From Actinomycetota bacterium (lineage in GTDB: Bacteria; Actinomycetota; Acidimicrobiia; IMCC26256; BP-133): a DNA stretch of 11,800 nt. The position numbers were made by a program, and so were the translations under genes. Shown here piece by piece: positions 1 through 7,645 of this stretch. The stretch's first letter is position 1. Every line of letters begins with the position of its first letter. The notes below the pieces were generated by a model, which was not told where the DNA came from, ran no database searches, and was given only the letters and a program-made list of their open reading frames with translations. The stretch spans positions 1-11,800 of the forward strand of contig JAUZEX010000526.1 in assembly GCA_030838815.1 (NCBI GenBank), read 5' to 3'.

Positions 1-1313
1 AAGTTCGCGGCCAGCGAGATGAAGGGCACGAAGCGGCCGTCAGCGGAGATGGCGGCCCGGCCGTAGCTGCCGCCGGTGCCTTGGGTGCCGCCGGATCCGA
101 TGCTGATCCGTTCCGTGGTGGTGATGAGCCGGTCGTAGAGGAAGACGTCCTGCTGGCTGTTGGTGTCGCCGGTGATGAGGTTCGTCGCCACGGAGGAGTA
201 CATGATGTAACGGCCGTCGGTGGAGATGTTGGGGTCGATGCTCACGCCGTTGCCGTCTGCCCCGCCGGTCCCGACGCTGATCCGCGTGGTTGCTGGCGTG
301 TCGAGGTCGCGGACGAAGACGTCGCTGATGCCGTTGCCGTCGCCGGTGCCCAGGGGGTCGTTGGAGTAAAAGACCACGTGCCGGCCGTCGGCCGACAGGC
401 TGGGCAGGACGCTGCCGCCGACGGCTTGGACGCCGCTGCTGCTGACGCTGGCCCGGATCGTCGTCCCGGCCGTCCGGTCGCGGACGAACACGTCGTAGTT
501 GGCGTTGGTGTCGACGCCGCCGTCCAGCAAGGTGGAGGCGGCGGAGTACCAGGCGACGTAGCGGCCGTCGGCCGAGACGCTGGGCCAGCCGCTTCCGGCG
601 TTGCCTTCGGCGCCGAGCGTGCTGACGCTGACCCGCTGAATCGTCCCGCCGACCAGGTCGCGGATGAACACGTCGGTGGTCCCGTTGCTGTCAGGGGTGA
701 CCAGCGCAGAGTCGTCGGCGAACACCACGTAGTGCCCATCGGGCGTGATCCGGGATCCGAAGCCGGCCTGGGCGCTTCCCTGGACGCCGCTGCTGTCCAC
801 CGAGACGCGCTGGGTCGTACCCAGGAGACGGTCGCGGACAAAGACGTCATAGGTGTTATTGGTATCCCCAGCGACGAGGTTCCCTGCCGTCGACGTGAAG
901 GAGATGTAGCGGCCGTCGGCGGAGATGCTGGGGTCGCGGCTCTCTCCGTTGCCGACCCCACCGGTAGTCGAAATGCTGATCAGTTCGGTCTTGCCGCCCA
1001 CCCGATCGCGCACGAACACGTCGGCCACGCCGTTAGTGTCGCTGATCCCGGTCAGGTTGGTGGCCAGCGACTCGAAGGCGACGTAGCGTCCGTCCGCCGA
1101 CACGCTGTAGTTGCCGCTATCGCCCCCGGTACTCTGGGCGCCGCCGTCGGCCAGGCTGACCCTGAACGTCGTGTTGACCGGCGCCGCGTCGGCCGGCGAC
1201 GCCAACCAGGGCGCGGCCAACGGCACGATGCCGCTCGCCACCAAGGCGAGCAGCAGGACGACGAGCACCGGGCGTTGAGCGCGGCGAGCGGGGGAGAATC
1301 TCGAACTGAACAT
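1..1313 (-). CDS. Secreted PD40/TolB-like beta-propeller repeat protein, C-terminus beyond the window
   Basis: The frame opens at ATG 1313-1311 and stays open to base 1, so the gene is cut by the left edge (437 codons visible). AAGGA lies 10 bases upstream of the ATG, which decides this start over the out-of-frame GTG at 1321. Residues 1-44 are an export signal: basic N-region (FSSRFSPARRAQR), hydrophobic core, then a cleavage region near ADA. The rest is about six full repeats of roughly 60 residues and the start of a seventh. Each has a SADGRYVAF-like strand, a DTN-x-x-x-D turn and a DVFVRDR strand followed by a T-x-R-x-S-V/I strand. This is the pattern of WD40-like PD40 propeller blades known from TolB and related secreted proteins. 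It probably folds as a propeller outside the membrane, with an unknown ligand. No enzyme motif is visible in the part present. The family call is firm; the role is not. Confidence 0.88.
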   Translation of the reverse strand, partial: MFSSRFSPARRAQRPVLVVLLLALVASGIVPLAAPWLASPADAAPVNTTFRVSLADGGAQSTGGDSGNYSVSADGRYVAFESLATNLTGISDTNGVADVFVRDRVGGKTELISISTTGGVGNGESRDPSISADGRYISFTSTAGNLVAGDTNNTYDVFVRDRLLGTTQRVSVDSSGVQGSAQAGFGSRITPDGHYVVFADDSALVTPDSNGTTDVFIRDLVGGTIQRVSVSTLGAEGNAGSGWPSVSADGRYVAWYSAASTLLDGGVDTNANYDVFVRDRTAGTTIRASVSSSGVQAVGGSVLPSLSADGRHVVFYSNDPLGTGDGNGISDVFVRDLDTPATTRISVGTGGADGNGVSIDPNISTDGRYIMYSSVATNLITGDTNSQQDVFLYDRLITTTERISIGSGGTQGTGGSYGRAAISADGRFVPFISLAAN

Positions 1314-1864
1314 GGTGGCACTGTCCTTGTCAGGGGAAGGCAGGCACGGCGAATTCAGGAAACGAGGGCGGGATGAGGACCTGTCGGCGCTTGTCGCCAG
1401 GACGGCGCGGACAACGGACTGACAGGAGTCCGGGAGGTCGACTGCGGTGTCGGCCAGCCTATGAGCTCGCTTGAGGTGCTCGTCGTGGCCCGCTGCCGAG
1501 TTGGACGGACCGGGACCGTATGAGCAATTCGGAAGTCACGGCCCTGACAATTCGAGCCATGACATCACGCTTCCTCTGCGCCACAATCGGGCAAGGAGAA
1601 CCCGATCGGTCATCCCACGAAGCTTCCTACATCGCTGCACCGCGTTTGCCCGAATCTCGTCGTCAACGACGCGCGTCGCTCCACCGGCAGCAGACGGCGC
1701 CGGGCGGTTTCCCCGGTGAAGTTGCGCCAACAGAGGTTCGGTTGCGGCGACCCAGGAAGGTGAACCGCAATCGTTGCTGCGGTTACAGCATTGGGTGAGG
1801 AACTGCCCGCGCCGGTGGCGCCCCGTCCATCTCGCCGATGATCGTGTCGGTGACGCGGGGGGCC
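1314..1864. other. Intergenic stretch without a convincing gene
   Basis: About 550 bases between the propeller gene and the lipoprotein gene. Short open frames exist on both strands (for example 1520-1798 plus and 1536-1730 minus). They lack good ribosome binding sites, have mixed third-position composition and give proteins of no recognisable type. A perfect 7-bp hairpin, AACCGCA/TGCGGTT with an 8-base loop, lies at 1763-1784, about 80 bases past the lipoprotein stop. It has no T-run. The 5' leader of the propeller gene must lie in the left part, but I could not pick out a credible promoter. Confidence 0.5.
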
Positions 1865-2455
1865 TTACTTACTGTCGACGGGATCCTCGATGGCGCTGAG
1901 GTATTGGCCGGTGTCAGCATCGACGAAGGCCAGGATGTTCACATGGCGGCCGTCGGGATTGGGAGCGGCGCTGGGTGGCGATGATGCGAGGCTCGGCGTC
2001 CCTCCGGTGCGGGGGAGTTCGCTGGGGACGTTGTCGTAGCGGATGACCCACGCCGGACGGCTGAAGTAGACCGCGGGACCGGTGAAGTTCGTCTCGTCAT
2101 CGGTGAAGAGACCGAGCTGGACGTCAGCGACCCAGGTCCGGGCCGTCTCGGGAAACAGCGCCTGCGTCTTGAACGCGGCAAGGGCCTGGGCCTGGGAGAT
2201 CCTGGGAGCGTAGGAGGCCGGCGCAGGATCGATACGAACTTTCCCGCCCCGCCGTTCAAGTTTGGTCTCGTACTTCTCCGCTCCGGCCACCGCTGTCGCC
2301 GTCGTCGCCGAGGTCGAGTGCGTCCCCTGGTTAGCTGAGGCGCTCGTTCCCGCCGCTTTCACCGATGAAGGAGTCCCCCCACAGGCTGCCAACGGCACCG
2401 AGACGATAACCCCGGCCATAGCGGCCGGCCACCACGTGGTCCTCTTCTTCTGCAT
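1865..2455 (-). CDS. Small lipoprotein of unknown function
   Basis: From ATG 2455 this encodes 196 residues. The N-terminus is a lipoprotein signal: basic MQKKR, a hydrophobic stretch and the lipobox LAAC, with the lipidated cysteine at about residue 25 followed by GG. A Ser/Thr/Ala-rich linker follows to about residue 60, typical of a tether on a membrane-attached protein. The C-terminal 130 residues form a mixed domain with a motif near AWVIRYDNVP and a C-terminal strand pair (VNILAFVDADTGQYL). I do not recognise the family. A longer in-frame GTG start at 2482 would add nine residues (MWISSEIPS) ahead of the basic segment. ATG 2455 is preferred because it places the signal at the very N-terminus. 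Its ribosome binding site is weak (GAGA, about 10 bases away). The gene follows the recombinase operon on the same strand after about 110 bases but is probably separate from it. Confidence 0.8.
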   Translation of the reverse strand: MQKKRTTWWPAAMAGVIVSVPLAACGGTPSSVKAAGTSASANQGTHSTSATTATAVAGAEKYETKLERRGGKVRIDPAPASYAPRISQAQALAAFKTQALFPETARTWVADVQLGLFTDDETNFTGPAVYFSRPAWVIRYDNVPSELPRTGGTPSLASSPPSAAPNPDGRHVNILAFVDADTGQYLSAIEDPVDSK

Positions 2456-2530
2456 GCTCGGTATCTCGGATGAAATCCACACGGCCCTTAACCGACGCGT
2501 ACCGCCACAAAGCGGATGGAAGCTCCCGGA

Positions 2531-2543
2531 GGGTTACAAACCC
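2531..2543 (-). terminator. Small hairpin downstream of the recombinase gene
   Basis: GGGTT-ACA-AACCC is a perfect 5-bp stem, with flanking CCGG segments that could lengthen it imperfectly. It begins 25 bases past the recombinase stop codon. There is no T-run, so it is at best a weak or factor-assisted terminator. Confidence 0.25.
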
Positions 2544-2568
2544 GCCGCCGGAGAAAGAGAACGGTGGG

Positions 2569-3600
2569 TCAGAATCCGAGCTGGGTCGCCGCGTTGTCTT
2601 CCCAGGCTTCGTGGATCCGAACGTACATCCCCAGTGTGGCGAGGGACCGGTGCCGGGTCTGGTGGGCGATGGCCCGGTCGGAGGCGCCGCGCAGGTGGGC
2701 GTAGGTCACGAACCCGGCTCGGAGGCTGTGGGCGGAGTACGGGCCCGCGTCGAGGCCGGCTCGGGCGACGGCGGCTTGGACGAGCGCATTGATCGATTCG
2801 GGGTTGAGTCGTCCGGGCCGGGGACGATTGCCTTTGGTCACCGGGCGGAAGACCGGCCCGTCGGAGATGCCGGCCAGGTCCAGCCACGTGGTGACGGCGG
2901 TGACCGGGCAGCGGCGGGGGTTGCCGGCCCGAGGGAGGACGATGAGCTCGGTCTGGTCGCCGGTCTGGTTGGTCTTCGATCGGGGCACGGTGAGGACGAC
3001 ACCGTTGGGATGTTCGGCGAGATCGGTGACGTCGAGGGCAGCCAGCTCGGAGCGGCGCATCGCCCCGATGAAGCCGACGAGCAGCAGGGCCCGGTCCCGG
3101 ACGCCGGCCAGGGACGGTTCGGGTGGTCGACCCCGGTCGGCCCAGGTCCGCTGGTCGGGGCAGGCGTCGAGGACGTGGAAGAGCTCGGGGGGCATGAGAG
3201 GAGCGGCCTGGTCGGGTGGGGCGCCGTGGGTGCGGCGGATGCCTTCCCAGACGGCCAGGACCCGGGCGTGGTCGGTGGGGTCGGCCAGGCCCCGCATGGC
3301 GTGGGCGAAGCGGATGGCGGACAGGCGGCGGCTCATGGTGCCGACCTTGGCGCCATGGCCGGCCAGGAAGGTGAGGTAGCGCGAGATCCCGGCCGGGGTG
3401 GCCGGCAGCGCCGAGGTGCGGTGGGCGGCGCACCAGGCGCACCAGTCGGCCCAGTCGGACCGGTAGCCCCCTAGGGTGTTGGCCGCCCGGGCCGCTCGGA
3501 CATAGCCGGATTCCTCGTCGGAGAGGAGCTCTTCGTCGACGACGGCCAAGGGGTCGCTCGACGCCGGGTCGGCCCGGCGGGGGAGGGGCCGGTCGTTCAC
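2569..3600 (-). CDS. Tyrosine recombinase / integrase (phage-integrase superfamily)
   Basis: A complete 343-residue site-specific recombinase. Residues about 27-125 form the core-binding SAM-like domain (NTLGGYRSDWADWCAWC, then an RRLSAIRFAH helix). Residues about 135-340 form the catalytic domain. The active-site set can be read directly: Arg182 in GAMRRSEL, Lys209 in RSKTNQ, His291 and Arg294 in HSLRAGF, His317 in TRHRSL and the nucleophile Tyr326 in GMYVR. The family cleaves and rejoins DNA through a 3'-phosphotyrosine link at short inverted core sites. Length and pattern match stand-alone integrases of mobile elements in actinobacteria and proteobacteria more than chromosomal XerC or XerD (inference). 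The GTG start at 3600-3598 overlaps the stop of the upstream gene in GTGA, so translation is probably coupled. No excisionase and no tRNA attachment site was found. All catalytic residues are intact, so it is probably active. Confidence 0.93.
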   Translation of the reverse strand: MNDRPLPRRADPASSDPLAVVDEELLSDEESGYVRAARAANTLGGYRSDWADWCAWCAAHRTSALPATPAGISRYLTFLAGHGAKVGTMSRRLSAIRFAHAMRGLADPTDHARVLAVWEGIRRTHGAPPDQAAPLMPPELFHVLDACPDQRTWADRGRPPEPSLAGVRDRALLLVGFIGAMRRSELAALDVTDLAEHPNGVVLTVPRSKTNQTGDQTELIVLPRAGNPRRCPVTAVTTWLDLAGISDGPVFRPVTKGNRPRPGRLNPESINALVQAAVARAGLDAGPYSAHSLRAGFVTYAHLRGASDRAIAHQTRHRSLATLGMYVRIHEAWEDNAATQLGF

Positions 3601-4715
3601 GGTGCCGGCCCGATCGTGGCCCCGGCGGCCAGCCGGTCGCCCAGTTCAACGGTGGCCAGATACCACCAGAACACCCAGTCCAAGAAGGCCGGGTCGTAGT
3701 CGCTCTTCTGGGCCTCGTTGCGGTGGCGGAGGGCGAACTCGTTGGCGATCTGGAACAGGGCACCTTCGTCCTTGCTGAACAGCCGCGCTTTGAGGAGGGC
3801 TCGGCGTTCCTCGAGGAGGCTGGCCAGCACCACGATGGCGGAACGTTTGTCGTGGTCGGTGGCGGTGCGGGCGCGGTAGAGGGCGATGGCGTGGGCGACC
3901 CGGCCACCGGTGTCGCCGGCCAGGGCCCGATCGACGAGGTCGGCCCGGCCGTCGTCGGTCGTGGCCACTAGGCGGCCCTCGTCGTCACCGGCCTCGGCCA
4001 GTCGGTAGGGGATCTGGTGGCGGGCCATGAGCCGGTTGACGCGCCAGCGGTACAGGATCCGGGCCGGCTCGAGGGCGAAGTCGCCGTAGTGCCAGCCGCA
4101 GTCGCTGAAGTCGTGGAGCCAGCGGGTCTGGGGCCGGGCGACGAGGTCGTGGAAGACCTCGATCAGGTCGTAGAAGAGGTCCCGGTCCCATCCCGGCGCC
4201 GACTCGTCGAGTGGCCACAGGCCGCCGACGCCGAGCTCGGCGTCGAGGACGGTCGACGGATCGCCCGCTTCGCCCGGGTCATCGACGCAGCCGGCCGGGA
4301 ACGACCGGGCCAGGTAGCCGGCGGCGTGGAGCTCGTCGACCAGGCGGACGAAGGCCCGCTGGGCGGCGTCGACATCCGCGGCCGGCGCCGGCGAGGCCCG
4401 GCGCTGCGACCAATAGGGCGCCCGTTCGGTCGCCTCCCGCAGATCACCGGCCTGCGCCACCAGCCGCTCGAGCAGCTCGCGGCGGTACCGGCTGTCCGTC
4501 CCACTCAGCGGGTCCGACACCGACAGGTCGGCCAGGAGCGCCTCCTCGAACGCCCGGGTGGCCGCCGGCCCGGCGAACGCCTCCTCGAACACTCGGCGGA
4601 CCTGGTCGTCCCAGTCGGGCCGGGCCCACGCCGGCGGCCCGGCCAGCAGCGCGCCCAGCTCCCGGACCAGCAGGGCCCGAGGCCAGCGCAGCTCCCAGTC
4701 GGCACCGTCGAACAC
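3597..4715 (-). CDS. Conserved helical protein of unknown function, coupled to the recombinase
   Basis: 372 residues from GTG 4715-4713; the ribosome binding site is weak. It is acidic and Ala/Arg/Leu-rich, predicted mostly helical, with no signal or membrane segment, so it is cytoplasmic. A Trp-rich central patch lies near residues 205-230 (WLHDFSDCGWHYGDFA, then ARILYRWRVN). The C-terminal part (about 280-355) carries a pattern I recall from a widespread uncharacterised actinobacterial family: HDKRSAIV, a LLEERR helix, KDEGALFQIANEF, ALRHRNEAQ, then YDPAFLDWVFWWYLATVEL. The RH-x-N-E-x-Q segment resembles helical-bundle HEPN-like proteins but lacks the R-x4-6-H spacing, so I do not call it HEPN. 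The stop overlaps the recombinase start by four bases. A role as regulator or accessory factor of that recombinase is possible, but inferred only from position. Confidence 0.85.
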   Translation of the reverse strand: MFDGADWELRWPRALLVRELGALLAGPPAWARPDWDDQVRRVFEEAFAGPAATRAFEEALLADLSVSDPLSGTDSRYRRELLERLVAQAGDLREATERAPYWSQRRASPAPAADVDAAQRAFVRLVDELHAAGYLARSFPAGCVDDPGEAGDPSTVLDAELGVGGLWPLDESAPGWDRDLFYDLIEVFHDLVARPQTRWLHDFSDCGWHYGDFALEPARILYRWRVNRLMARHQIPYRLAEAGDDEGRLVATTDDGRADLVDRALAGDTGGRVAHAIALYRARTATDHDKRSAIVVLASLLEERRALLKARLFSKDEGALFQIANEFALRHRNEAQKSDYDPAFLDWVFWWYLATVELGDRLAAGATIGPAP

Positions 4716-4732
4716 GCCGCCAGCCTACGCGC

Positions 4733-4770
4733 CTATTACATGGGATTCGCAGCATTATCCCAAGTAATAG
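4733..4770. repeat. 14-bp near-perfect inverted repeat upstream of the recombinase operon
   Basis: The left arm CTATTACATGGGAT (4733-4746) and the right arm ATCCCAAGTAATAG (4757-4770) are complementary at 13 of 14 positions, around a 10-base centre (TCGCAGCATT). The arms are AT-rich against a GC-rich background. The element ends 17 bases before the GTG of the 3597-4715 gene. Its size and geometry resemble a tyrosine-recombinase core site (two inverted arms around a short crossover region), although the centre is slightly wide. It would also fit a dimeric repressor operator, since a possible -10 box lies inside it. Both readings are inference. The repeat itself is directly visible. Confidence 0.75.
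4754..4759 (-). promoter_or_regulatory. Possible -10 box of the recombinase operon
   Basis: Read on the minus strand this is GATAAT, close to the TATAAT consensus, and would start transcription about 30 bases before GTG 4715. No good -35 hexamer lies at 16-18 bases. The box is inside the inverted repeat, so a protein bound there would block the promoter. Confidence 0.3.
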
Positions 4771-4990
4771 GACGCCGGGCGACCCGGGCATCGGAGCTCG
4801 TCGTTTGGGCCGGCGACACGTCGTGCGGCTGGGGGAGCCCGAATAGTGCTCGCCGGTGCCGGGCCCGTCTGGCTCAACGGCGAATCGCGGTGCGAAACCC
4901 ACTATCTCGGCCCCTAACGCTGTAGCGACTCTCAACCTTCGTGGCCGAGTGCCGACACAGTTCCCGGTGTCACGAAAGGACGCACTCTTG

Positions 4991-6874
4991 ATGAGACCTT
5001 CCCTGAAGCGCGCGGCCTTCATCGCGGCGCTGATTCTCCCCACTCTGGCCGTCATCGCCCCGGCGGCGCACGCGACGACCTATACGGCCGACGGTCCGTA
5101 CAAGAACCAGGCCGTCGTCGCCGCCACCTACGAGACCGATGACCCGTCGTGGTTTACCGCGTTCAAGGCCGTCCTGACCTTTGACGCCAACGCCGTGGCC
5201 TACGACTATGACTCCAACGGCTACTACATCCACGCTCGGGCACGCGGTGCGATCCAGGCGTCCGGTGGCTCGGCAACGTTGAAAATCTCGGCGTACAACT
5301 TCGGCAACGACGACAACGGGTCGTGCAACGGCTCGCAGGGCAACCCGACCCAATATCGGGTCGAGATCCGCAACGCAAGCACGCACGCCCAGATCGGCTC
5401 GACCGACTGGACACCGACCTTCAGCCTGGCCTGCCAGGTCGAGACCGCTGTCACCAAGACTGTGTACTTCGACAACGACCCGCTCGACGGCGACAACGCC
5501 GATGGGGCGCTGGCGGCAGGCAGCTATGAGCTGTACTTCGCCATTGAGGGTGGCTCGACCAACCTGGCCGGACTCAACTCGGAGGGCGGCCACGGCGCCG
5601 GCACCACGAATTACGCCGAGTACACTTCGACCAGCACCTTCACGGTCGTCGGCGGCGCCATGCTCGGGCTGATCGACAACCGCACCAGCGACAGCCCCTA
5701 CGGCACCGCCACCACGAACCAGGGTGTACTCAACGACGATGCCAATGGCATCACGACGAGCAAGAGCTACGCCGAGGCACGCATCTATGACACGGCTTGG
5801 GGTCTGCCGAAGCAGGAAGTGCACGACTTGATCAACGCCGGGAAGCTCGTGTTCTGGTCGAACAAGCCTCCGACGAGCGTCGTAGTCGACAACCACGGCA
5901 ACAACCACAACGTGTCGCAATGGTCGAACTTCAGCGGGGCGAATGACGGCGGGACCAGCGGCCTCTACGCTCAGCTTGAGACGCTGTATAGCTGGGCGGA
6001 CGGGCAGAGCGGTCACGCCAGCCAGGTCGTGTACGTCGCGGTCGAGCACGAACCCCACGACTCAGCGTCCGACTGGGGTAGCGGCGGCTGCGCAACGAAC
6101 ACGTCAGGCGGCAACACCTGGAACGACTGCCACGGAACAGCTGCTCAGTACAAGGCCGCCTGGGACCACGTTCGCAATGCCCTGGACGACCTTGAGAACA
6201 ACGGGTACCCCGGCATCTCGCAGCGGGTGCTCCTGGCCTACTGCGCCGTCGCCAGCAACGCCACGAAGAAGGTGACCGGCGGCGTCATTGGCTCGGGAGA
6301 CACGCTGTTCCCGGGCGCATTCGACGCCGACCTTCTGGCCCACGACGTGTACAACTGGTACCACTTCTCGACGAGCGGCGACGGGACGAACTTCAACACC
6401 ACCACGGCGTGGAAGGACCCGGCCACGCTCCTGGGTGACGCCAACTCCGGGGCGGTGACGGTTGCCCGTCAGCAGGGCATGTTCCTGCTGATCGGTGAGT
6501 TCGGGAGCCACCCTGGCTGCCCCGGCGGTCTGGTCACGTCCGAGGGCTGTAACGGCAACGAGACATCGGGCGGCACCGGCAATAACAAGATCCAGAGCCG
6601 TGACGACTGGTTCCAGAAGGTCGCTGACTGGGTGCGGACGAGCGACACGCAGCACACACTCGTGGGCTTCGGGTACTACCACGAGAAGCCGACCAGCGCC
6701 TGTCCTTGCACCAGCGCACCGAAGTGGAACTGGCAGTTCACGGACACGGCCAACCGGGGCGGCACGTCGTCGCTGCCGGCGGGCATCACCGGTTACCTGG
6801 CCGGGTTTGTGAACAACTCCACGTACAATGGGAACAACCCTGGGTACTACTATGGGAGTCGCTTCACATTGTGA
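4991..6874 (+). CDS. Large secreted protein, probable clan GH-A glycoside hydrolase (GH26-like)
   Basis: 627 residues from ATG 4991. GAAAGGA at 4975-4981 sits 9 bases upstream and decides this start, although the frame is open further 5'. A signal peptide covers residues 1-28 (RPSLKR, hydrophobic core, AHA cleavage). Residues about 30-220 look like an all-beta domain rich in Tyr, Asn, Asp and Gly. Residues about 225-627 look like a (beta/alpha)8 hydrolase. VAVEHEPHD places a His353-Glu354 pair as in the acid/base motif of GH26 mannanases, and LIGEFGSHPG places Glu503 at the end of a strand as the likely nucleophile. Two glutamates about 150 residues apart fit clan GH-A. The C-terminus has a WNWQF strand. 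A likely role is cleavage of an extracellular beta-glycan; the substrate is unknown. There is no cell-wall anchor. The exported status is firm, the hydrolase call moderate and the GH family number tentative. It is alone in its operon and ends at a strong terminator. Confidence 0.85.
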   Translation: MRPSLKRAAFIAALILPTLAVIAPAAHATTYTADGPYKNQAVVAATYETDDPSWFTAFKAVLTFDANAVAYDYDSNGYYIHARARGAIQASGGSATLKISAYNFGNDDNGSCNGSQGNPTQYRVEIRNASTHAQIGSTDWTPTFSLACQVETAVTKTVYFDNDPLDGDNADGALAAGSYELYFAIEGGSTNLAGLNSEGGHGAGTTNYAEYTSTSTFTVVGGAMLGLIDNRTSDSPYGTATTNQGVLNDDANGITTSKSYAEARIYDTAWGLPKQEVHDLINAGKLVFWSNKPPTSVVVDNHGNNHNVSQWSNFSGANDGGTSGLYAQLETLYSWADGQSGHASQVVYVAVEHEPHDSASDWGSGGCATNTSGGNTWNDCHGTAAQYKAAWDHVRNALDDLENNGYPGISQRVLLAYCAVASNATKKVTGGVIGSGDTLFPGAFDADLLAHDVYNWYHFSTSGDGTNFNTTTAWKDPATLLGDANSGAVTVARQQGMFLLIGEFGSHPGCPGGLVTSEGCNGNETSGGTGNNKIQSRDDWFQKVADWVRTSDTQHTLVGFGYYHEKPTSACPCTSAPKWNWQFTDTANRGGTSSLPAGITGYLAGFVNNSTYNGNNPGYYYGSRFTL

Positions 6875-6885
6875 CCGAAACGGCA

Positions 6886-6919
6886 AGAAGCCCCCGGCCT
6901 GATCAGGCCGGGGGCTTCT
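6886..6919. terminator. Strong bidirectional intrinsic terminator
   Basis: A perfect 15-bp stem, AGAAGCCCCCGGCCT / AGGCCGGGGGCTTCT, with a four-base GATC loop. It lies 11 bases past the stop of the 4991-6874 gene and 13 bases past the stop of the convergent 6933-7400 gene. T-rich tails follow on both strands (CTCCGTTTGTTGG on plus, TGCCGTTTCGG on minus), so it can stop transcripts from both sides. Confidence 0.93.
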
Positions 6920-6932
6920 CCGTTTGTTGGAG

Positions 6933-7400
6933 CTACGAGTTGTCGAAGGCGTCGCAGGCGTGTGCCATCAGGTTCGGGTCCTTGGCCTCGATGTCCCGAT
7001 CCGCGCCGCCGACGTCACACACCGGAGCGTCTGCTAGGTGGGCGCCCTGCACCTCGGGAAAGTGTCCCGAAACGCCGGTATAGATGCTCGCGGTGGTCCA
7101 ACTGTCCTCCGACGGGTCGCCGTGCCACCAGCCGAAGACCAGCCATTGACCCTTACAGGGGTTGTTCGCCCAAGCTGCCCACCCACGGGGGTTCTTGATG
7201 CCCGCCTGCTGGTCCGGATCGTTCGGGTCCGGTATCCACCACGGGTGCGTCGGGCTGTAGCCGACCGTGGCGTGCTTGTGACCGGTCCGGCAGGGCAACG
7301 TGACGACGGTCCAGTTCTTGTTAGGGCTCGCACCGGCGGGAACCGCCATGGTCGCGAGCGACGCGGCAATCAGCGCCACGGCGGCGAGGGGCTTCTTCAA
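6933..7400 (-). CDS. Small secreted protein of unknown function, TTG start
   Basis: 155 residues. The start is TTG 7400-7398, supported by a clear AAGGAG six bases upstream and by the signal peptide that begins exactly there (MKKPLAAVALIAASLATM, cleavage after PAGA near residue 24). The mature protein is about 130 residues and rich in Trp, Pro, Gly and Asp. It has four cysteines (in PCRTG, NPCKG, APVCD and AHACD), enough for two disulfides, and a motif GWWHGDPSEDSWTTA. No membrane segment or anchor is present, so it should be released outside the cell. I do not recognise the family. It converges on the putative hydrolase gene and shares its terminator, which does not by itself imply a shared job. 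An inverted repeat lies about 40 bases upstream of the start and may be an operator. Confidence 0.85.
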   Translation of the reverse strand: MKKPLAAVALIAASLATMAVPAGASPNKNWTVVTLPCRTGHKHATVGYSPTHPWWIPDPNDPDQQAGIKNPRGWAAWANNPCKGQWLVFGWWHGDPSEDSWTTASIYTGVSGHFPEVQGAHLADAPVCDVGGADRDIEAKDPNLMAHACDAFDNS

Positions 7401-7441
7401 GCGAGGCTCCTTGGACTTGGGGGGTCGCGCAGTAGATTCGT

Positions 7442-7463
7442 GCAGGTATTCGCACCTACCTGC
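7442..7463. repeat. 7-bp perfect inverted repeat upstream of the secreted-protein gene
   Basis: GCAGGTA (7442-7448) and TACCTGC (7457-7463) flank an 8-base centre, 41 bases before the TTG start at 7400. Position and symmetry suit a transcription-factor operator or a 5' leader hairpin. No consensus promoter was identified with confidence nearby. Confidence 0.4.
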
Positions 7464-7645
7464 CGCTCGTCACAAACCGCCCCAGCCTTGTCACATTGCG
7501 TTCGCCGTCGAAGAAACGGCTTCCCCGCAAGCGCCTTTTCTCAACAGGTGTTTGCCCGGATTGACGACTTCGTCCTGTTTGGCGTAACGAGTCGACGACC
7601 AAGAAGGTGACCCCAAGCTGACTCGCAGGGCCTCGTCCCAAAGAT

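Noticed and set aside
81..1376. 431-codon open frame on the plus strand
   Set aside because: It is antisense to the repeat-rich propeller gene, is made of GD, VAVG and DADP-like low-complexity text, has no ribosome binding site, and the minus frame gives a signal peptide and clear blades.
1520..1798. 92-codon plus-strand frame in the intergenic stretch
   Set aside because: No ribosome binding site, no coding bias and no recognisable protein.
2470..3474. 334-codon plus-strand frame
   Set aside because: Antisense shadow of the tyrosine recombinase, whose full catalytic set is on the minus strand.
2534..3907. 457-codon minus-strand frame
   Set aside because: Arg/Pro-rich out-of-frame reading across both the recombinase and its partner gene.
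3597..4715. HEPN RNase call for the recombinase partner
   Set aside because: The RHRNE segment looks similar, but no R-x4-6-H spacing is present.
4017..4925. 302-codon plus-strand frame
   Set aside because: Antisense to the 3597-4715 gene; low-complexity Gly/Arg/Val composition and no start signal.
4970..6058. 362-codon minus-strand frame
   Set aside because: Antisense to the secreted hydrolase-like gene, which has a signal peptide, ribosome binding site and terminator on the plus strand.
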